Translations under genes and position numbers: made by a program | The notes under the pieces: model-generated | Databases searched by the model: none | What the model saw: only the letters and a program-made list of their open reading frames with translations | Told to the model about the DNA's origin: nothing | In this document: positions 51,089 to 61,039 of the stretch, piece by piece | How the letters are laid out: each line of letters starts with the position of its first letter | Position numbering within the stretch: the stretch's first letter is position 1 | DNA from: Chitinophagaceae bacterium | GTDB taxonomy: Bacteria > Bacteroidota > Bacteroidia > Chitinophagales > Chitinophagaceae | Assembly: GCA_947371755.1 (NCBI GenBank) | Contig: CANBQT010000007.1 | Coordinates: forward strand, 1 to 64,000 | Reading direction: 5' to 3' | Length of the DNA: 64,000 nt

Positions 51089-54000
51089 TTGCATGTGATC
51101 ATTTCTACACTCTATAAAAGATTATTTCGATTTCATCTATTGCCAAAAGCAACAACAGTGTTTTTTTGTGTGGCAATGTTATGTTCGATGAATGGAGTGG
51201 CCTCAGAAGGACCCAAAAATATAAATAAAGAAATATCCTTCTCAGCTTCAAATGAAGAGATAAAAAACAATAAGAAAGATCATACCCTTCGAAATACAGA
51301 TCATCAAACCTTAAACTTAAATTTCTTTTCAGGAAGCAGTCAATGTTTATCCGGGAACAGTTTTGATTTTACAAGTACTTCTTCTATCAGTTCAGGATCT
51401 ATTACTAATCAAACCTGGGATTTTGGGGATGGGAAAACTGCCATTGGAGTATCAGCAACCCATAGTTATTTTTCACCCGGCAACTATCAGGTAAAATTGA
51501 TTGTTACTTCTGATTTAGGTTGTACCGATAGTTTAAGCAAAACAATTACTGTTTACCCTCAACCACTGGCTTCTTATATCATACCTTCTAATCAATGTTT
51601 AACAGGAAATACATTTTCATTTATAAGTAATGCCTCTATTGGATTTGGAGGAGGCATCAGTTCACAAGTATGGAATTTTGGTGATGGCAATACTGCTTCG
51701 GGCACAACGGTTACTCATTCTTTCTCCACTGCAGGTAAATATCCTGTAAACCTCCAAGTAACTTCTAACAATGGATGTATAGATTTAGTTACAGATACAA
51801 TTACTGTTTATCCATCTCCTTCCGTTACGGCTTCAAATATGAGTGCCCTTTGTTTAGGGAATACTTTAAACTTTAGTTCCGCAGTAATTGGAGGGGTTTC
51901 GCCATATCAATATGCTTGGTCTGGTCCTAATGGATTTAAAGCTAATACCGCTAACCCTGCTATTACAAATATTACTAGTAATGCTACGGGTAATTATGCA
52001 GTATCCGTAACAGATAGTAATGGATGTGCTGGATCATTTACAACGAGTGTAAATGTAAAATTACCACCTGTAGTTGCATCAATTACTGGCCCTATTGGAG
52101 GCTGTGTAGGCAGTTCCATTTATTTATCCAACATTACCCCAAATGGAATCTGGAGTTCAAATAATCTTTCCGTTTCTACAGTAGATCCTATAACAGGGAA
52201 AGTAAATTTTATCAGTGCCGGAACATCCAATATTCAATATGATGTTACAGTAAATGGCTGCACTAGCAGTGTAAATACCAATATAACAGTAAATAGTGTT
52301 ACCCTTCATCCAGATATCATTGAGTGCAATAATGGAATAACACATTTTAATGCAAATGATATTTATTATGGCGTAACTTATAGTAATAATAATCCTGGAA
52401 ATACCTATCAATGGAATATTACTGGAGGACCATTCTCTTATCAAGGCTCATCCACTGCTAATAGCCAATACCCATCAGCACAATTGCAAACGGGACATGC
52501 ATTTACAGTAAATGTGCAGTTCATTTCAAATGGAGTAAGTTGTTCTGCGCAACAAAAGATCTATAAAAATACAGTTGCTGCAGACACAATTCTAGGGTCG
52601 CACGATACTACTGTTTGTAGCAATACCTCTCCTATTTCTTTAGCTGCAACTGCTTCAGCAGTTGCTAATGCATTCCAATGGACTAGTTCTGGAACTGGTA
52701 CTTTTTCGAATAGTAATTCATTGTATACTTCATACACAGTAAGTAATGCAGATAAATTAGCAGGACTAATAAAATTATATTTTACTGCCAGCTCCAATAT
52801 CAATGCTACTGGAAGTTGTGGCAATTCCTATGGAAAAGATTCAATGATTTTAAGAATCTATCCTCCTAATATGGCGGCTGATGCTAGTGTGACCATCTGT
52901 TCCAATCAAATTATAAATTTCACTCCCATCAGTTCAATACCTGGAAGCTTCTATTCCTGGTCTTCCTCTATTAATGCTGGTGTTCTTTATGGAAACGCTT
53001 CTTCTGGAACTGGTAATATTAATGATTCATTGGTTAACGGCTCAAATGTCTCTGATGCAATAGTTGTTTATAATATCACACCATTTGCATTTACCCCATC
53101 ACGTGCTACATGCATTGGCAATCCATTCAATTATACAGTCATCATAAAACCAAAACCTGCTGTTAGCATTTCGAATAATGCTGCAATCATCTGCAGTGGA
53201 AATTCTACCAATATTCAATTTAATAGTGGTATTTCTGGTTCATTATATACCTGGAGTTCTGAAAACATCATTGCTGGCGTAAATGGCAATTCATCTAATC
53301 TCATAGTAAGCGCAAGCAATTTAATAACAGATCAGCTAAATAATAATTTTAATTCCAATTCAAAAGTTAGATACTATATCAACGCTATCTCTAATTCGGG
53401 GTGCATTGGAACTGATTCCACAGATGTCTACGTTGATGCTAATGCTACACCAGCAAATGCAGGCCCAGATCAAATACAATGTAATATTACCAGCAGTATA
53501 TTATCCGCTAATATCCCTGGAATTGGCATTGGGAATTGGGCACAATTATCAGGACCAACTTCTGTTATTTTGGGTACCATTTCTTCTCCTTTCAGTACAA
53601 TTTCAGGTTTAACAAGTGGTACATATCAATTGATCTGGTCTATAACTAACGGATCATGTGCTGCCACTAAAGACACTGTTCAAATTATGATCTCTCCTGA
53701 ATCAAATGGTGGGTCTATTTCAACTAATGCAACTGTTTGCGAGGGTTTAAATTCAAATACATTAACGCTGTCTGGATATGTAGGAAATATTGTCAATTGG
53801 GAATATTCAACCGATGGCGGAATACTTTGGACTTCTTTAAATCATACTTCTAATACCTACACCTATACAAATCTTTTAAAAACCACTTTATTCAGAGCAT
53901 TGGTACAGAGTGGAAATTGCAGTATAGCTTATTCAGATTATGCAACTATTAAAGTAAATGCATTATCAATTCCCGGAACAGTTTCATCTGATACTATTGT

Positions 54001-57000
54001 TTGTGTTACAAGTAATAGCGGCACTCTGCATTTAAATGGATTTGTTGGAAGCATACTTCAATGGGAATATTCAACTGATGCTGGTGCAACATGGCCAGTC
54101 ATTCATAATACTAGCAATAGTTTTTCATTTAGTAATTTATCAAGTACTACGTTATACAGAGCTGTAGTTCAAAATGGTGTTTGTAATACAGTAACTAGTA
54201 ATTATGTAACTGTTAATGTAAGTCCTCAAACAATAGCAGGAACACTTGCAACAAATGCAACAGTTTGTGCCAATAATAATAATGGATTACTGACGCTTTC
54301 TGGTTTTACTGGAAATATATTAAACTGGGAATTATCGAATAACAATGGAATTAATTGGACTAGCATTTCAAATACATCTAATCAATACTCCTATAATAAC
54401 CTTGCATCATCAACTATATATAGGGCGAATGTACAAAGTGGTATATGTCCAGCTTTAATTAGCAACGAAACTTTCATTACAGTTTTACAACCAGTTACTG
54501 CAGCGAATGCAGGACCTGATCAGGTCTTATGCAACAATAACATTACTGCTCTATCTGCAAACTCACCTGTGATTGGAACAGGAGTTTGGTCCTCAATAAT
54601 CACGAACCCATCAATTGCCAACATTATCAATCCTGCAGATCCAAATACTTTGGTAAATGGTTTAGCTATAGGCAGCTACCAATTTGTATGGACTGTTTCT
54701 AATGGTGCTTGTTTTGTTTCAAAAGACACAGTTGAGATAAAAATAAATGCACAAACCATTCCGGGTACTGTTTCAGGCTCAAATACTGTTTGTAAAAATT
54801 CCAACTCTGGTACGCTTATATTGTCTGGTTATATAGGCAACATAATAAATTGGGAATCATCCACTGACAATGGAAATAATTGGACGATTATATCTAACAA
54901 TACCAATACCTTAACTTATATAAATTTAACTACTTCTACTATGTACCGAGCTGCAGTGCAAAGTGGCTCCTGTTCTCCTATTTATTCAAATAATGCCATT
55001 ATAACTGTTTTGCCCCCTGTATCAATTGCAAATGCTGGAATTAATCAGGCAATTTGCAATGCAACAGATGCAACTCTTGCCGCTTCAATACCAATTTCAG
55101 GTACTGGAATATGGAGCGCTATCCCCGGAAATCCTTCCATGGTAACTTTTACAAATCCATCTGATGCAAATACAACAATCAATGGATTAATCACTGGCAC
55201 TTATCAATTCATATGGACAGTTGAGAATGGTGTATGTAATTCCTCAATAGATACTGTTCAAATAATTGTATACCCCAATTCTGTTCCAGGTACATTAAGT
55301 GCAGACGCTACAGTTTGTGCAAGTTCCAATAACGGAACACTTTCGTTAAATGGATATTCAAGTACCATTACACAGTGGGAATCATCCACTGATGGTACTA
55401 ATTGGAATTCCATAGCCAATACAAGTAATTTACAAAATTATTCTAACCTTACAAGTTCTACCTATTTTAGAGTTTCGGTGAAAAATGAAGTGTGTCCTTC
55501 TTTATATTCTAATTTAGTTCGCATTACAGTAACACCAGCAACAACCATTGCAGATGCTGGTCCGGATACTACTTTAATCAATGGATTTTCTAGTTACAAA
55601 CTAGAAGGAAACATGCCAAGTGCAGGTGTTGGTGTTTGGACTATTATCCCACCCTATGGTCCTTCAAATATAATCTTTACAGATACCTCAGACCCTGGGG
55701 CTACCATTAGAAAATTGGCATATCATTTAGGTGATTCAACTTCCATTCCAATAATTCCACCATCAGATGGAGTATATCATTTAAAATGGACCATTACAAA
55801 TGGCATTTGTCCACCTTCAGAAAGCGATATGGTAGTAACAGTTCAACCTCCTACAAATCCAGGAGTAGTTGGAATTGATACTATTGCTTGTACAGGAAGC
55901 AATAATGGCTATATATCAGTAAATGGTTATTTCGGAAATATTCTTCAATGGGAAGATTCTACTTCAAATTCCACAAACTGGAATATCATTCCTAGAACAT
56001 TAGGTACTAATCAAGATACTTTGCATTATGAAAATCTTACTAAAACTACTTATTACCGGGCTTTAGTTAAAAATGGTGTTGGACTATCATTGTATTCTGG
56101 AATAGCAGCAACAGTAACTATTTTAGATGCGGTTACAGCATCAGACGCTGGAAAAGACAGTAGTATTTGCAATACAAGTTCTATTCAGTTATATGCTAAT
56201 AGACCTACTTCAGGTACCGGCACATGGAGCTTTGTTCCGGGATCTCCAAGTACTCCTACGTTCAGCAACGTAAAAGATCCAAACGCAATGGTATCTGGAC
56301 TAACATTTGGTACCTACCAATTTATTTGGACCATTTCAAACGGAAGTTGTAGTAATTCTGTTGACACGGTTAAGATTACAATTGATGTACCAACAATTCC
56401 TGGTACTATTATTTCTTCGAACACAGTTTGTGCCAATAACAATCATGGAACTTTACATTTGAATGGATATACTGGGTCAGTTTTATCAGGCTACTATTCA
56501 ACAGACAACAGTCTCAATTGGTTCCCCGTTACAAATACCGCAGGCAAGGATAGTTTGGTATACAACAATCTGCCTGCTACAACACAATTCAAGGCAGAAG
56601 TTAAAAATGGTTCTTGTCCGTCTTTATTTAGTAATATAGTAACAATCACAGTTCTTCAAACAGTAACGAATTCAAATGCCGGCATTGATCAAAAATTATG
56701 CAGTCAAACTTCAACCACACTAACCGCTAATTCACCAATTTTAGGTACTGGAACTTGGACATCTTTACCAGGAAATCCATCCACCGTAAATTTTACAAAC
56801 ACACACAATCCGAATAGTTCTGTATCTGGTTTGATAAATGGCACTTATCAGTTCGTCTGGACTATATCGAATGCACTTTGCAATGATTCAAGAGATACTG
56901 TTCAGGTTTCTGTATATGCTTCTACCCTTTCGGGAAATCTTAATTCTGATGCGGTTGTTTGTTCAAATGCTAATAACAACACATTAACCCTTTCTGGTTT

Positions 57001-60000
57001 CAATGGTTCGATTCTGCAATGGGAATCATCTATCAATAACGGAAGCAGTTGGGATATAATTAATAACAGTAACAATATTTATCAGTATAACAATCTTTCA
57101 AATACAACAATTTATAGAGCACTAGTACAAAATAATATTTGTCCTTCTGTTTATTCAAACACAGTTAATATAAAAGTGCTACAAGATGTAACGAAAGCAA
57201 ATGCGGGAGTAGATCAAAAAATATGTAATCAATATTCTACAATTCTTGCTGCGAATACGCCTCTTTCGGGAACAGGATTCTGGAGTGGTTCTCTAAATAA
57301 TCCATCACCAGTAAGTTTTAATAATTCCAGCGATCCTAATACTATGGTATCAGGCCTTGTTCCAGGATTATATCAATTTATCTGGAACATTACAAATACA
57401 CTTTGTTCCGAATCAAAAGACACTGTTAACATCACAGTATTCCCTAACACTGTTGCAGGAAATCTTATTGCAGATAATTTTGTATGTGCTGATGCCAATT
57501 CGGGGAAATTAAAATTATCCGGATTTAACGGAAACATTATTCAATGGGAATCTACGATTGACAATGGAATCAACTGGAATGTAATTACTGCAACTAGCGA
57601 CACCTATGACTATTTAAATTTGATCAGCAATACAAAGTTTAGAGTACTTGTACAAAATGGACCATGTAATATAAAATATAGCAATGAAATCAGCATCAAT
57701 GTAAATCCCATTTCCATTCCCGGTAATTTAACCTCTTCAGATACTTTGGTTTGCGAAAGTTATAATAGTGGCACTATCAATCTAACTGGAAATACTGGCT
57801 CTATCATTCATTGGGAATTTTCAGAAGATAATGGCAAGAATTGGACCATCATTAATAATTCAGGGAACCATTATTCATTTACGAATCTTGTTAACCCAAC
57901 ATCATTTAGAGTTTTAGTGCAAAGCGGAATTTGTTCATCTGCCTATTCAAATATTTTAACAGTTGCGATTAACCAGGCTACTATTGCCGGCAAGATTAGC
58001 GGCAACTCAACAGTTTGCTTAAATACAAACAGTGGTAGTATTCAATTAACTGGAAACAGAGGATCCATTGTACATTGGGAATCATCCATTGATAATGGCA
58101 ATAGTTGGACTATTATACCAAATATAAATAATACACTAACCTACCAACAATTAACCACTACAACAATTTTTAGAGCACTTATCCAAAATGCTGTATGTGC
58201 TATGATGTATAGCAATAATGTTGTAATAAATGTTGTAGAACCAGTAACAATTGCAGATGCCGGAAATAATCAAGTTATCTGTAACCCTTCAACTTCATCA
58301 CAATTACAAGGAAATACTGCTATAAATGGACAAGGAATATGGACTATGAGTAAAGGACCTTCAGATATATATTTCAACAATGCAAATATTTCGAATACGG
58401 TTGTAAACGGGCTTGTTCCAGGCACCTATGAATTTAAATGGACCATTGATAATGGAGTTTGTGCCAGTTCTTCAAGTAATGTTACCATCATAATAGACAG
58501 ATTGAAGGCTGACTTCAGTTTAAGTGCAATTAATAATTGTGGAAGCACTACTTACAATTTTATTGATGCATCAAAAGCATTGTTTGGCATTGCCAATTGG
58601 AAATGGTCTGGCGCTCCATCCGATACAGCAAATACAAAAAATTATAGCAAAACTTATCCGTTAGCTGGACAGAATAAAATAAGTCTGATAGTACAGAGTA
58701 ATACTGGATGCACTTCAACAACCAATGCAAATTTCCAGGTGAAGGTATTTTCAGTGCCAAAGGTTAATATCAACGCCATTAGTGAGGCATGTAAAAGCCA
58801 ATTAATGCAAATGTCATCCAACCTAAATTCAAAAGATAGTATTTTCTCTATCCTATGGAATTTAGGAAATGGCATCAATTCAAAAGATAGCATTGTTACT
58901 GTACAATACTTTAGTGAAGGAAAATATACTATTAAACTACTGGTCTCTACAGTTAATAATTGTTATGATTCTACTTATAAATCTTTAACCATTCATCCAT
59001 TACCAATAATAGCAGTACCATCTGACAATCTCGTTTGCAAAGGCGATACATTAAGTTTAATTGCTTCAGGAGCCATGAATTATATATGGATGGATCAACA
59101 AAATAATATCATTTGCAATTCATGTGAAATCATTAAAATTGCCCCAATTGCCAATAGTAATTTTAGTGTTATTGGTTATAATCAATATGGTTGTAGTCAG
59201 ATTACAAATACAAGCGTAAGAGTTGTACAACCTTTTAAAATTAAGGCAAATCTTCTTGATACGCTATGTTTAGGTTCGTCGATAAATTTACCAGTAGTAG
59301 GTGCAGAAAAATATACATGGCTACCTGACCCTGGATTAAGTAATAATTTCAGTAGTGACCCAGTTGCAAGTCCAAAGAATACAACTACATTCACTGTTAT
59401 AGGCAGTGATAATCATTCATGCTTCACAGATACTGCAAAAATTAAATTAGTAGTGGGTGAGCCTACCATATTTAAACTTGCTTCAGATACAGCTGTTCAA
59501 GCAGGAGTACAATTTATGCTTGTACCATTTAGTAATAAAATAGAAAATATTAGAAAATGGCAATGGACAGGTAATGCCATTTTCACTTGTGATAATTGTC
59601 AAACAACGATTGCTAAAGTTTCTAATGATGCCGAAATAATATGCACTGCAACTAATATATACGGATGTAGCACTATCGATACTATAGCAATCAAAACGTT
59701 TTGTCCTAATTCTGAAATATTTATACCCAACGCGTTTTCACCTGATGGAGATGGAATTAATGATGTATTATTTGTACAGGGAACAGGAATTAAAATCATT
59801 AAAAGCTTTAAAATCTATAGTAGATGGGGAGAGCTAGTATTTGAGAAAACCAATTTCCTACCTGGAGATCAGTCATCGGGATGGGATGGAAAAATAAGAG
59901 GAAAAGCAGCTGCACAGGATGTATTTGTGTATATCTGTGAAGCTATTTGTGAAAGAGGGATACCTGCCACTTTTAAAGGCAATGTTGCTGTATTAAAATA

Positions 60001-60001
60001 A
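51089..60001 (+). CDS. giant T9SS surface protein with PKD/Ig-like arrays and CHU_C domain
   Basis: A 2970-residue protein. The frame has no ATG near its start; TTG (51089) or GTG (51095) begins a signal-like region (about 1-40, core TTVFFCVAMLCSM). Two PKD domains (about 70-250, each with W(D/N)FGDG) and further Ig-like domains lead to an array (about 788-2470) of 11 modules of type A (LSGF.GNI..WE, then YRA.VQ.G.C) and 8 of type B (NAGPDQ.LC, then G.YQF.W...NG.C). PKD-like domains follow, ending in a CHU_C/gliding-motility-type sorting domain (about 2870-2970) with IPNAFSPDGDGIND. A PorP/SprF gene follows 4 bp later. Likely an adhesin or gliding surface protein. Confidence 0.88.
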   Translation: MHVIISTLYKRLFRFHLLPKATTVFFCVAMLCSMNGVASEGPKNINKEISFSASNEEIKNNKKDHTLRNTDHQTLNLNFFSGSSQCLSGNSFDFTSTSSISSGSITNQTWDFGDGKTAIGVSATHSYFSPGNYQVKLIVTSDLGCTDSLSKTITVYPQPLASYIIPSNQCLTGNTFSFISNASIGFGGGISSQVWNFGDGNTASGTTVTHSFSTAGKYPVNLQVTSNNGCIDLVTDTITVYPSPSVTASNMSALCLGNTLNFSSAVIGGVSPYQYAWSGPNGFKANTANPAITNITSNATGNYAVSVTDSNGCAGSFTTSVNVKLPPVVASITGPIGGCVGSSIYLSNITPNGIWSSNNLSVSTVDPITGKVNFISAGTSNIQYDVTVNGCTSSVNTNITVNSVTLHPDIIECNNGITHFNANDIYYGVTYSNNNPGNTYQWNITGGPFSYQGSSTANSQYPSAQLQTGHAFTVNVQFISNGVSCSAQQKIYKNTVAADTILGSHDTTVCSNTSPISLAATASAVANAFQWTSSGTGTFSNSNSLYTSYTVSNADKLAGLIKLYFTASSNINATGSCGNSYGKDSMILRIYPPNMAADASVTICSNQIINFTPISSIPGSFYSWSSSINAGVLYGNASSGTGNINDSLVNGSNVSDAIVVYNITPFAFTPSRATCIGNPFNYTVIIKPKPAVSISNNAAIICSGNSTNIQFNSGISGSLYTWSSENIIAGVNGNSSNLIVSASNLITDQLNNNFNSNSKVRYYINAISNSGCIGTDSTDVYVDANATPANAGPDQIQCNITSSILSANIPGIGIGNWAQLSGPTSVILGTISSPFSTISGLTSGTYQLIWSITNGSCAATKDTVQIMISPESNGGSISTNATVCEGLNSNTLTLSGYVGNIVNWEYSTDGGILWTSLNHTSNTYTYTNLLKTTLFRALVQSGNCSIAYSDYATIKVNALSIPGTVSSDTIVCVTSNSGTLHLNGFVGSILQWEYSTDAGATWPVIHNTSNSFSFSNLSSTTLYRAVVQNGVCNTVTSNYVTVNVSPQTIAGTLATNATVCANNNNGLLTLSGFTGNILNWELSNNNGINWTSISNTSNQYSYNNLASSTIYRANVQSGICPALISNETFITVLQPVTAANAGPDQVLCNNNITALSANSPVIGTGVWSSIITNPSIANIINPADPNTLVNGLAIGSYQFVWTVSNGACFVSKDTVEIKINAQTIPGTVSGSNTVCKNSNSGTLILSGYIGNIINWESSTDNGNNWTIISNNTNTLTYINLTTSTMYRAAVQSGSCSPIYSNNAIITVLPPVSIANAGINQAICNATDATLAASIPISGTGIWSAIPGNPSMVTFTNPSDANTTINGLITGTYQFIWTVENGVCNSSIDTVQIIVYPNSVPGTLSADATVCASSNNGTLSLNGYSSTITQWESSTDGTNWNSIANTSNLQNYSNLTSSTYFRVSVKNEVCPSLYSNLVRITVTPATTIADAGPDTTLINGFSSYKLEGNMPSAGVGVWTIIPPYGPSNIIFTDTSDPGATIRKLAYHLGDSTSIPIIPPSDGVYHLKWTITNGICPPSESDMVVTVQPPTNPGVVGIDTIACTGSNNGYISVNGYFGNILQWEDSTSNSTNWNIIPRTLGTNQDTLHYENLTKTTYYRALVKNGVGLSLYSGIAATVTILDAVTASDAGKDSSICNTSSIQLYANRPTSGTGTWSFVPGSPSTPTFSNVKDPNAMVSGLTFGTYQFIWTISNGSCSNSVDTVKITIDVPTIPGTIISSNTVCANNNHGTLHLNGYTGSVLSGYYSTDNSLNWFPVTNTAGKDSLVYNNLPATTQFKAEVKNGSCPSLFSNIVTITVLQTVTNSNAGIDQKLCSQTSTTLTANSPILGTGTWTSLPGNPSTVNFTNTHNPNSSVSGLINGTYQFVWTISNALCNDSRDTVQVSVYASTLSGNLNSDAVVCSNANNNTLTLSGFNGSILQWESSINNGSSWDIINNSNNIYQYNNLSNTTIYRALVQNNICPSVYSNTVNIKVLQDVTKANAGVDQKICNQYSTILAANTPLSGTGFWSGSLNNPSPVSFNNSSDPNTMVSGLVPGLYQFIWNITNTLCSESKDTVNITVFPNTVAGNLIADNFVCADANSGKLKLSGFNGNIIQWESTIDNGINWNVITATSDTYDYLNLISNTKFRVLVQNGPCNIKYSNEISINVNPISIPGNLTSSDTLVCESYNSGTINLTGNTGSIIHWEFSEDNGKNWTIINNSGNHYSFTNLVNPTSFRVLVQSGICSSAYSNILTVAINQATIAGKISGNSTVCLNTNSGSIQLTGNRGSIVHWESSIDNGNSWTIIPNINNTLTYQQLTTTTIFRALIQNAVCAMMYSNNVVINVVEPVTIADAGNNQVICNPSTSSQLQGNTAINGQGIWTMSKGPSDIYFNNANISNTVVNGLVPGTYEFKWTIDNGVCASSSSNVTIIIDRLKADFSLSAINNCGSTTYNFIDASKALFGIANWKWSGAPSDTANTKNYSKTYPLAGQNKISLIVQSNTGCTSTTNANFQVKVFSVPKVNINAISEACKSQLMQMSSNLNSKDSIFSILWNLGNGINSKDSIVTVQYFSEGKYTIKLLVSTVNNCYDSTYKSLTIHPLPIIAVPSDNLVCKGDTLSLIASGAMNYIWMDQQNNIICNSCEIIKIAPIANSNFSVIGYNQYGCSQITNTSVRVVQPFKIKANLLDTLCLGSSINLPVVGAEKYTWLPDPGLSNNFSSDPVASPKNTTTFTVIGSDNHSCFTDTAKIKLVVGEPTIFKLASDTAVQAGVQFMLVPFSNKIENIRKWQWTGNAIFTCDNCQTTIAKVSNDAEIICTATNIYGCSTIDTIAIKTFCPNSEIFIPNAFSPDGDGINDVLFVQGTGIKIIKSFKIYSRWGELVFEKTNFLPGDQSSGWDGKIRGKAAAQDVFVYICEAICERGIPATFKGNVAVLK
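53452..58500 (+). repeat. alternating A/B Ig-like module array in the giant gene
   Basis: About 5 kb of coding repeats. By reading the protein I count modules in the order B AAA B A B A B A B A B A B AAA B, each about 85 residues. The units are clearly homologous but diverged, with no near-identical copies seen at DNA level, so this is an old expansion. Confidence 0.8.
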
Positions 60002-60005
60002 CTGG

Positions 60006-61034
60006 ATGATGAAAAAGTATGTAATTATTATGATCTTATTGTTAGGAGGTTTATTTCAAAACCTCCTTGCACAAGATTTTACTTTTTCACAATTCTATGA
60101 ACAACCAATATTACGAAACCCTGCCTTGGCTGGAGTATTTACTGGGGATATAAGAATCTCTACTGCTTATCGTGATCAATGGTCAAGCATCACAGTGCCA
60201 TTCCGTACAACATCATTAAGTGTTGAATATAAAGTGCCAGTCAACGAAAAAAATGACTATCTCACTTTATCTTCTCAAATGAGTGTAGATGCAGCTGGCG
60301 ATATAAATTTGAAACGAACTCAATTTAAACCAGCCTTGAATTTCCACAAATCCCTTAGTGGAAATAGAGATACCTATTTGTCTGGAGCATTCATGTTTGG
60401 AATAGTTTCAAGTCATTTCGATGCATCTAAATTAATATTAGGCGATCAATATCGAAATAGTGCCTATAGTTCCTCTAACCCTACTTCACAACCCATCGTA
60501 AATACAGGATATTCATATTGGGACCTTTCTTCAGGCTTATGTTTTAGTACAAATATTAATGCAAGAACAAACTTTTATATAGCCACTGGAATGACGCATG
60601 TTACTAATCCAGTGATCAAATCAACAACAGGTTCTGTGCCAGATGCAGTTCCTCCAAAATATTCCATAAATACAGGCTTACATTCACAATTCGGTTATAA
60701 AAATCATGTAAAGGTTTTTGCTGATTATTTTGCCCAAGGCGGAAATAGACAGTTTTTAGGTGGATTGTTGTATGGAATGAACATTACTGAATATAACAAT
60801 GCAGAACCAGATATATTTTATTTTGGTAGTTTTTTAAGATGGGGTGATGCTGTTATACCTGCAGTTAATATTGGGCTTAGCCATTTTAATATTGGTGTAA
60901 GTTATGATATTAATATTTCGAAATTGAATGTAGCCTCGAATTGGAGGGGCGGTTTAGAAGTATCACTTTCTTATATCGACTTCTTAAAGATCAGGAATAC
61001 TTCTATTGACAAAGTAAGGTGTACAAGGTTTTAA
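60006..61034 (+). CDS. PorP/SprF-family outer-membrane protein
   Basis: A 342-residue protein with a signal peptide (IIMILLLGGLFQNLLAQ) and the PorP/SprF hallmark DFTFSQFYEQPILRNPALAG, followed by a beta-barrel (YRDQWSSI; strands to FNIGVSYDINISKLN). The end, with a Cys-containing VRCTRF, resembles the family's CPRF-type terminus. SprF-like proteins help secrete or anchor the CHU_C-type adhesin encoded upstream, as SprF does for SprB in Flavobacterium. The 4-bp gap to the giant gene implies a dedicated partner. Confidence 0.92.
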   Translation: MMKKYVIIMILLLGGLFQNLLAQDFTFSQFYEQPILRNPALAGVFTGDIRISTAYRDQWSSITVPFRTTSLSVEYKVPVNEKNDYLTLSSQMSVDAAGDINLKRTQFKPALNFHKSLSGNRDTYLSGAFMFGIVSSHFDASKLILGDQYRNSAYSSSNPTSQPIVNTGYSYWDLSSGLCFSTNINARTNFYIATGMTHVTNPVIKSTTGSVPDAVPPKYSINTGLHSQFGYKNHVKVFADYFAQGGNRQFLGGLLYGMNITEYNNAEPDIFYFGSFLRWGDAVIPAVNIGLSHFNIGVSYDINISKLNVASNWRGGLEVSLSYIDFLKIRNTSIDKVRCTRF

Positions 61035-61039
61035 ATCCT

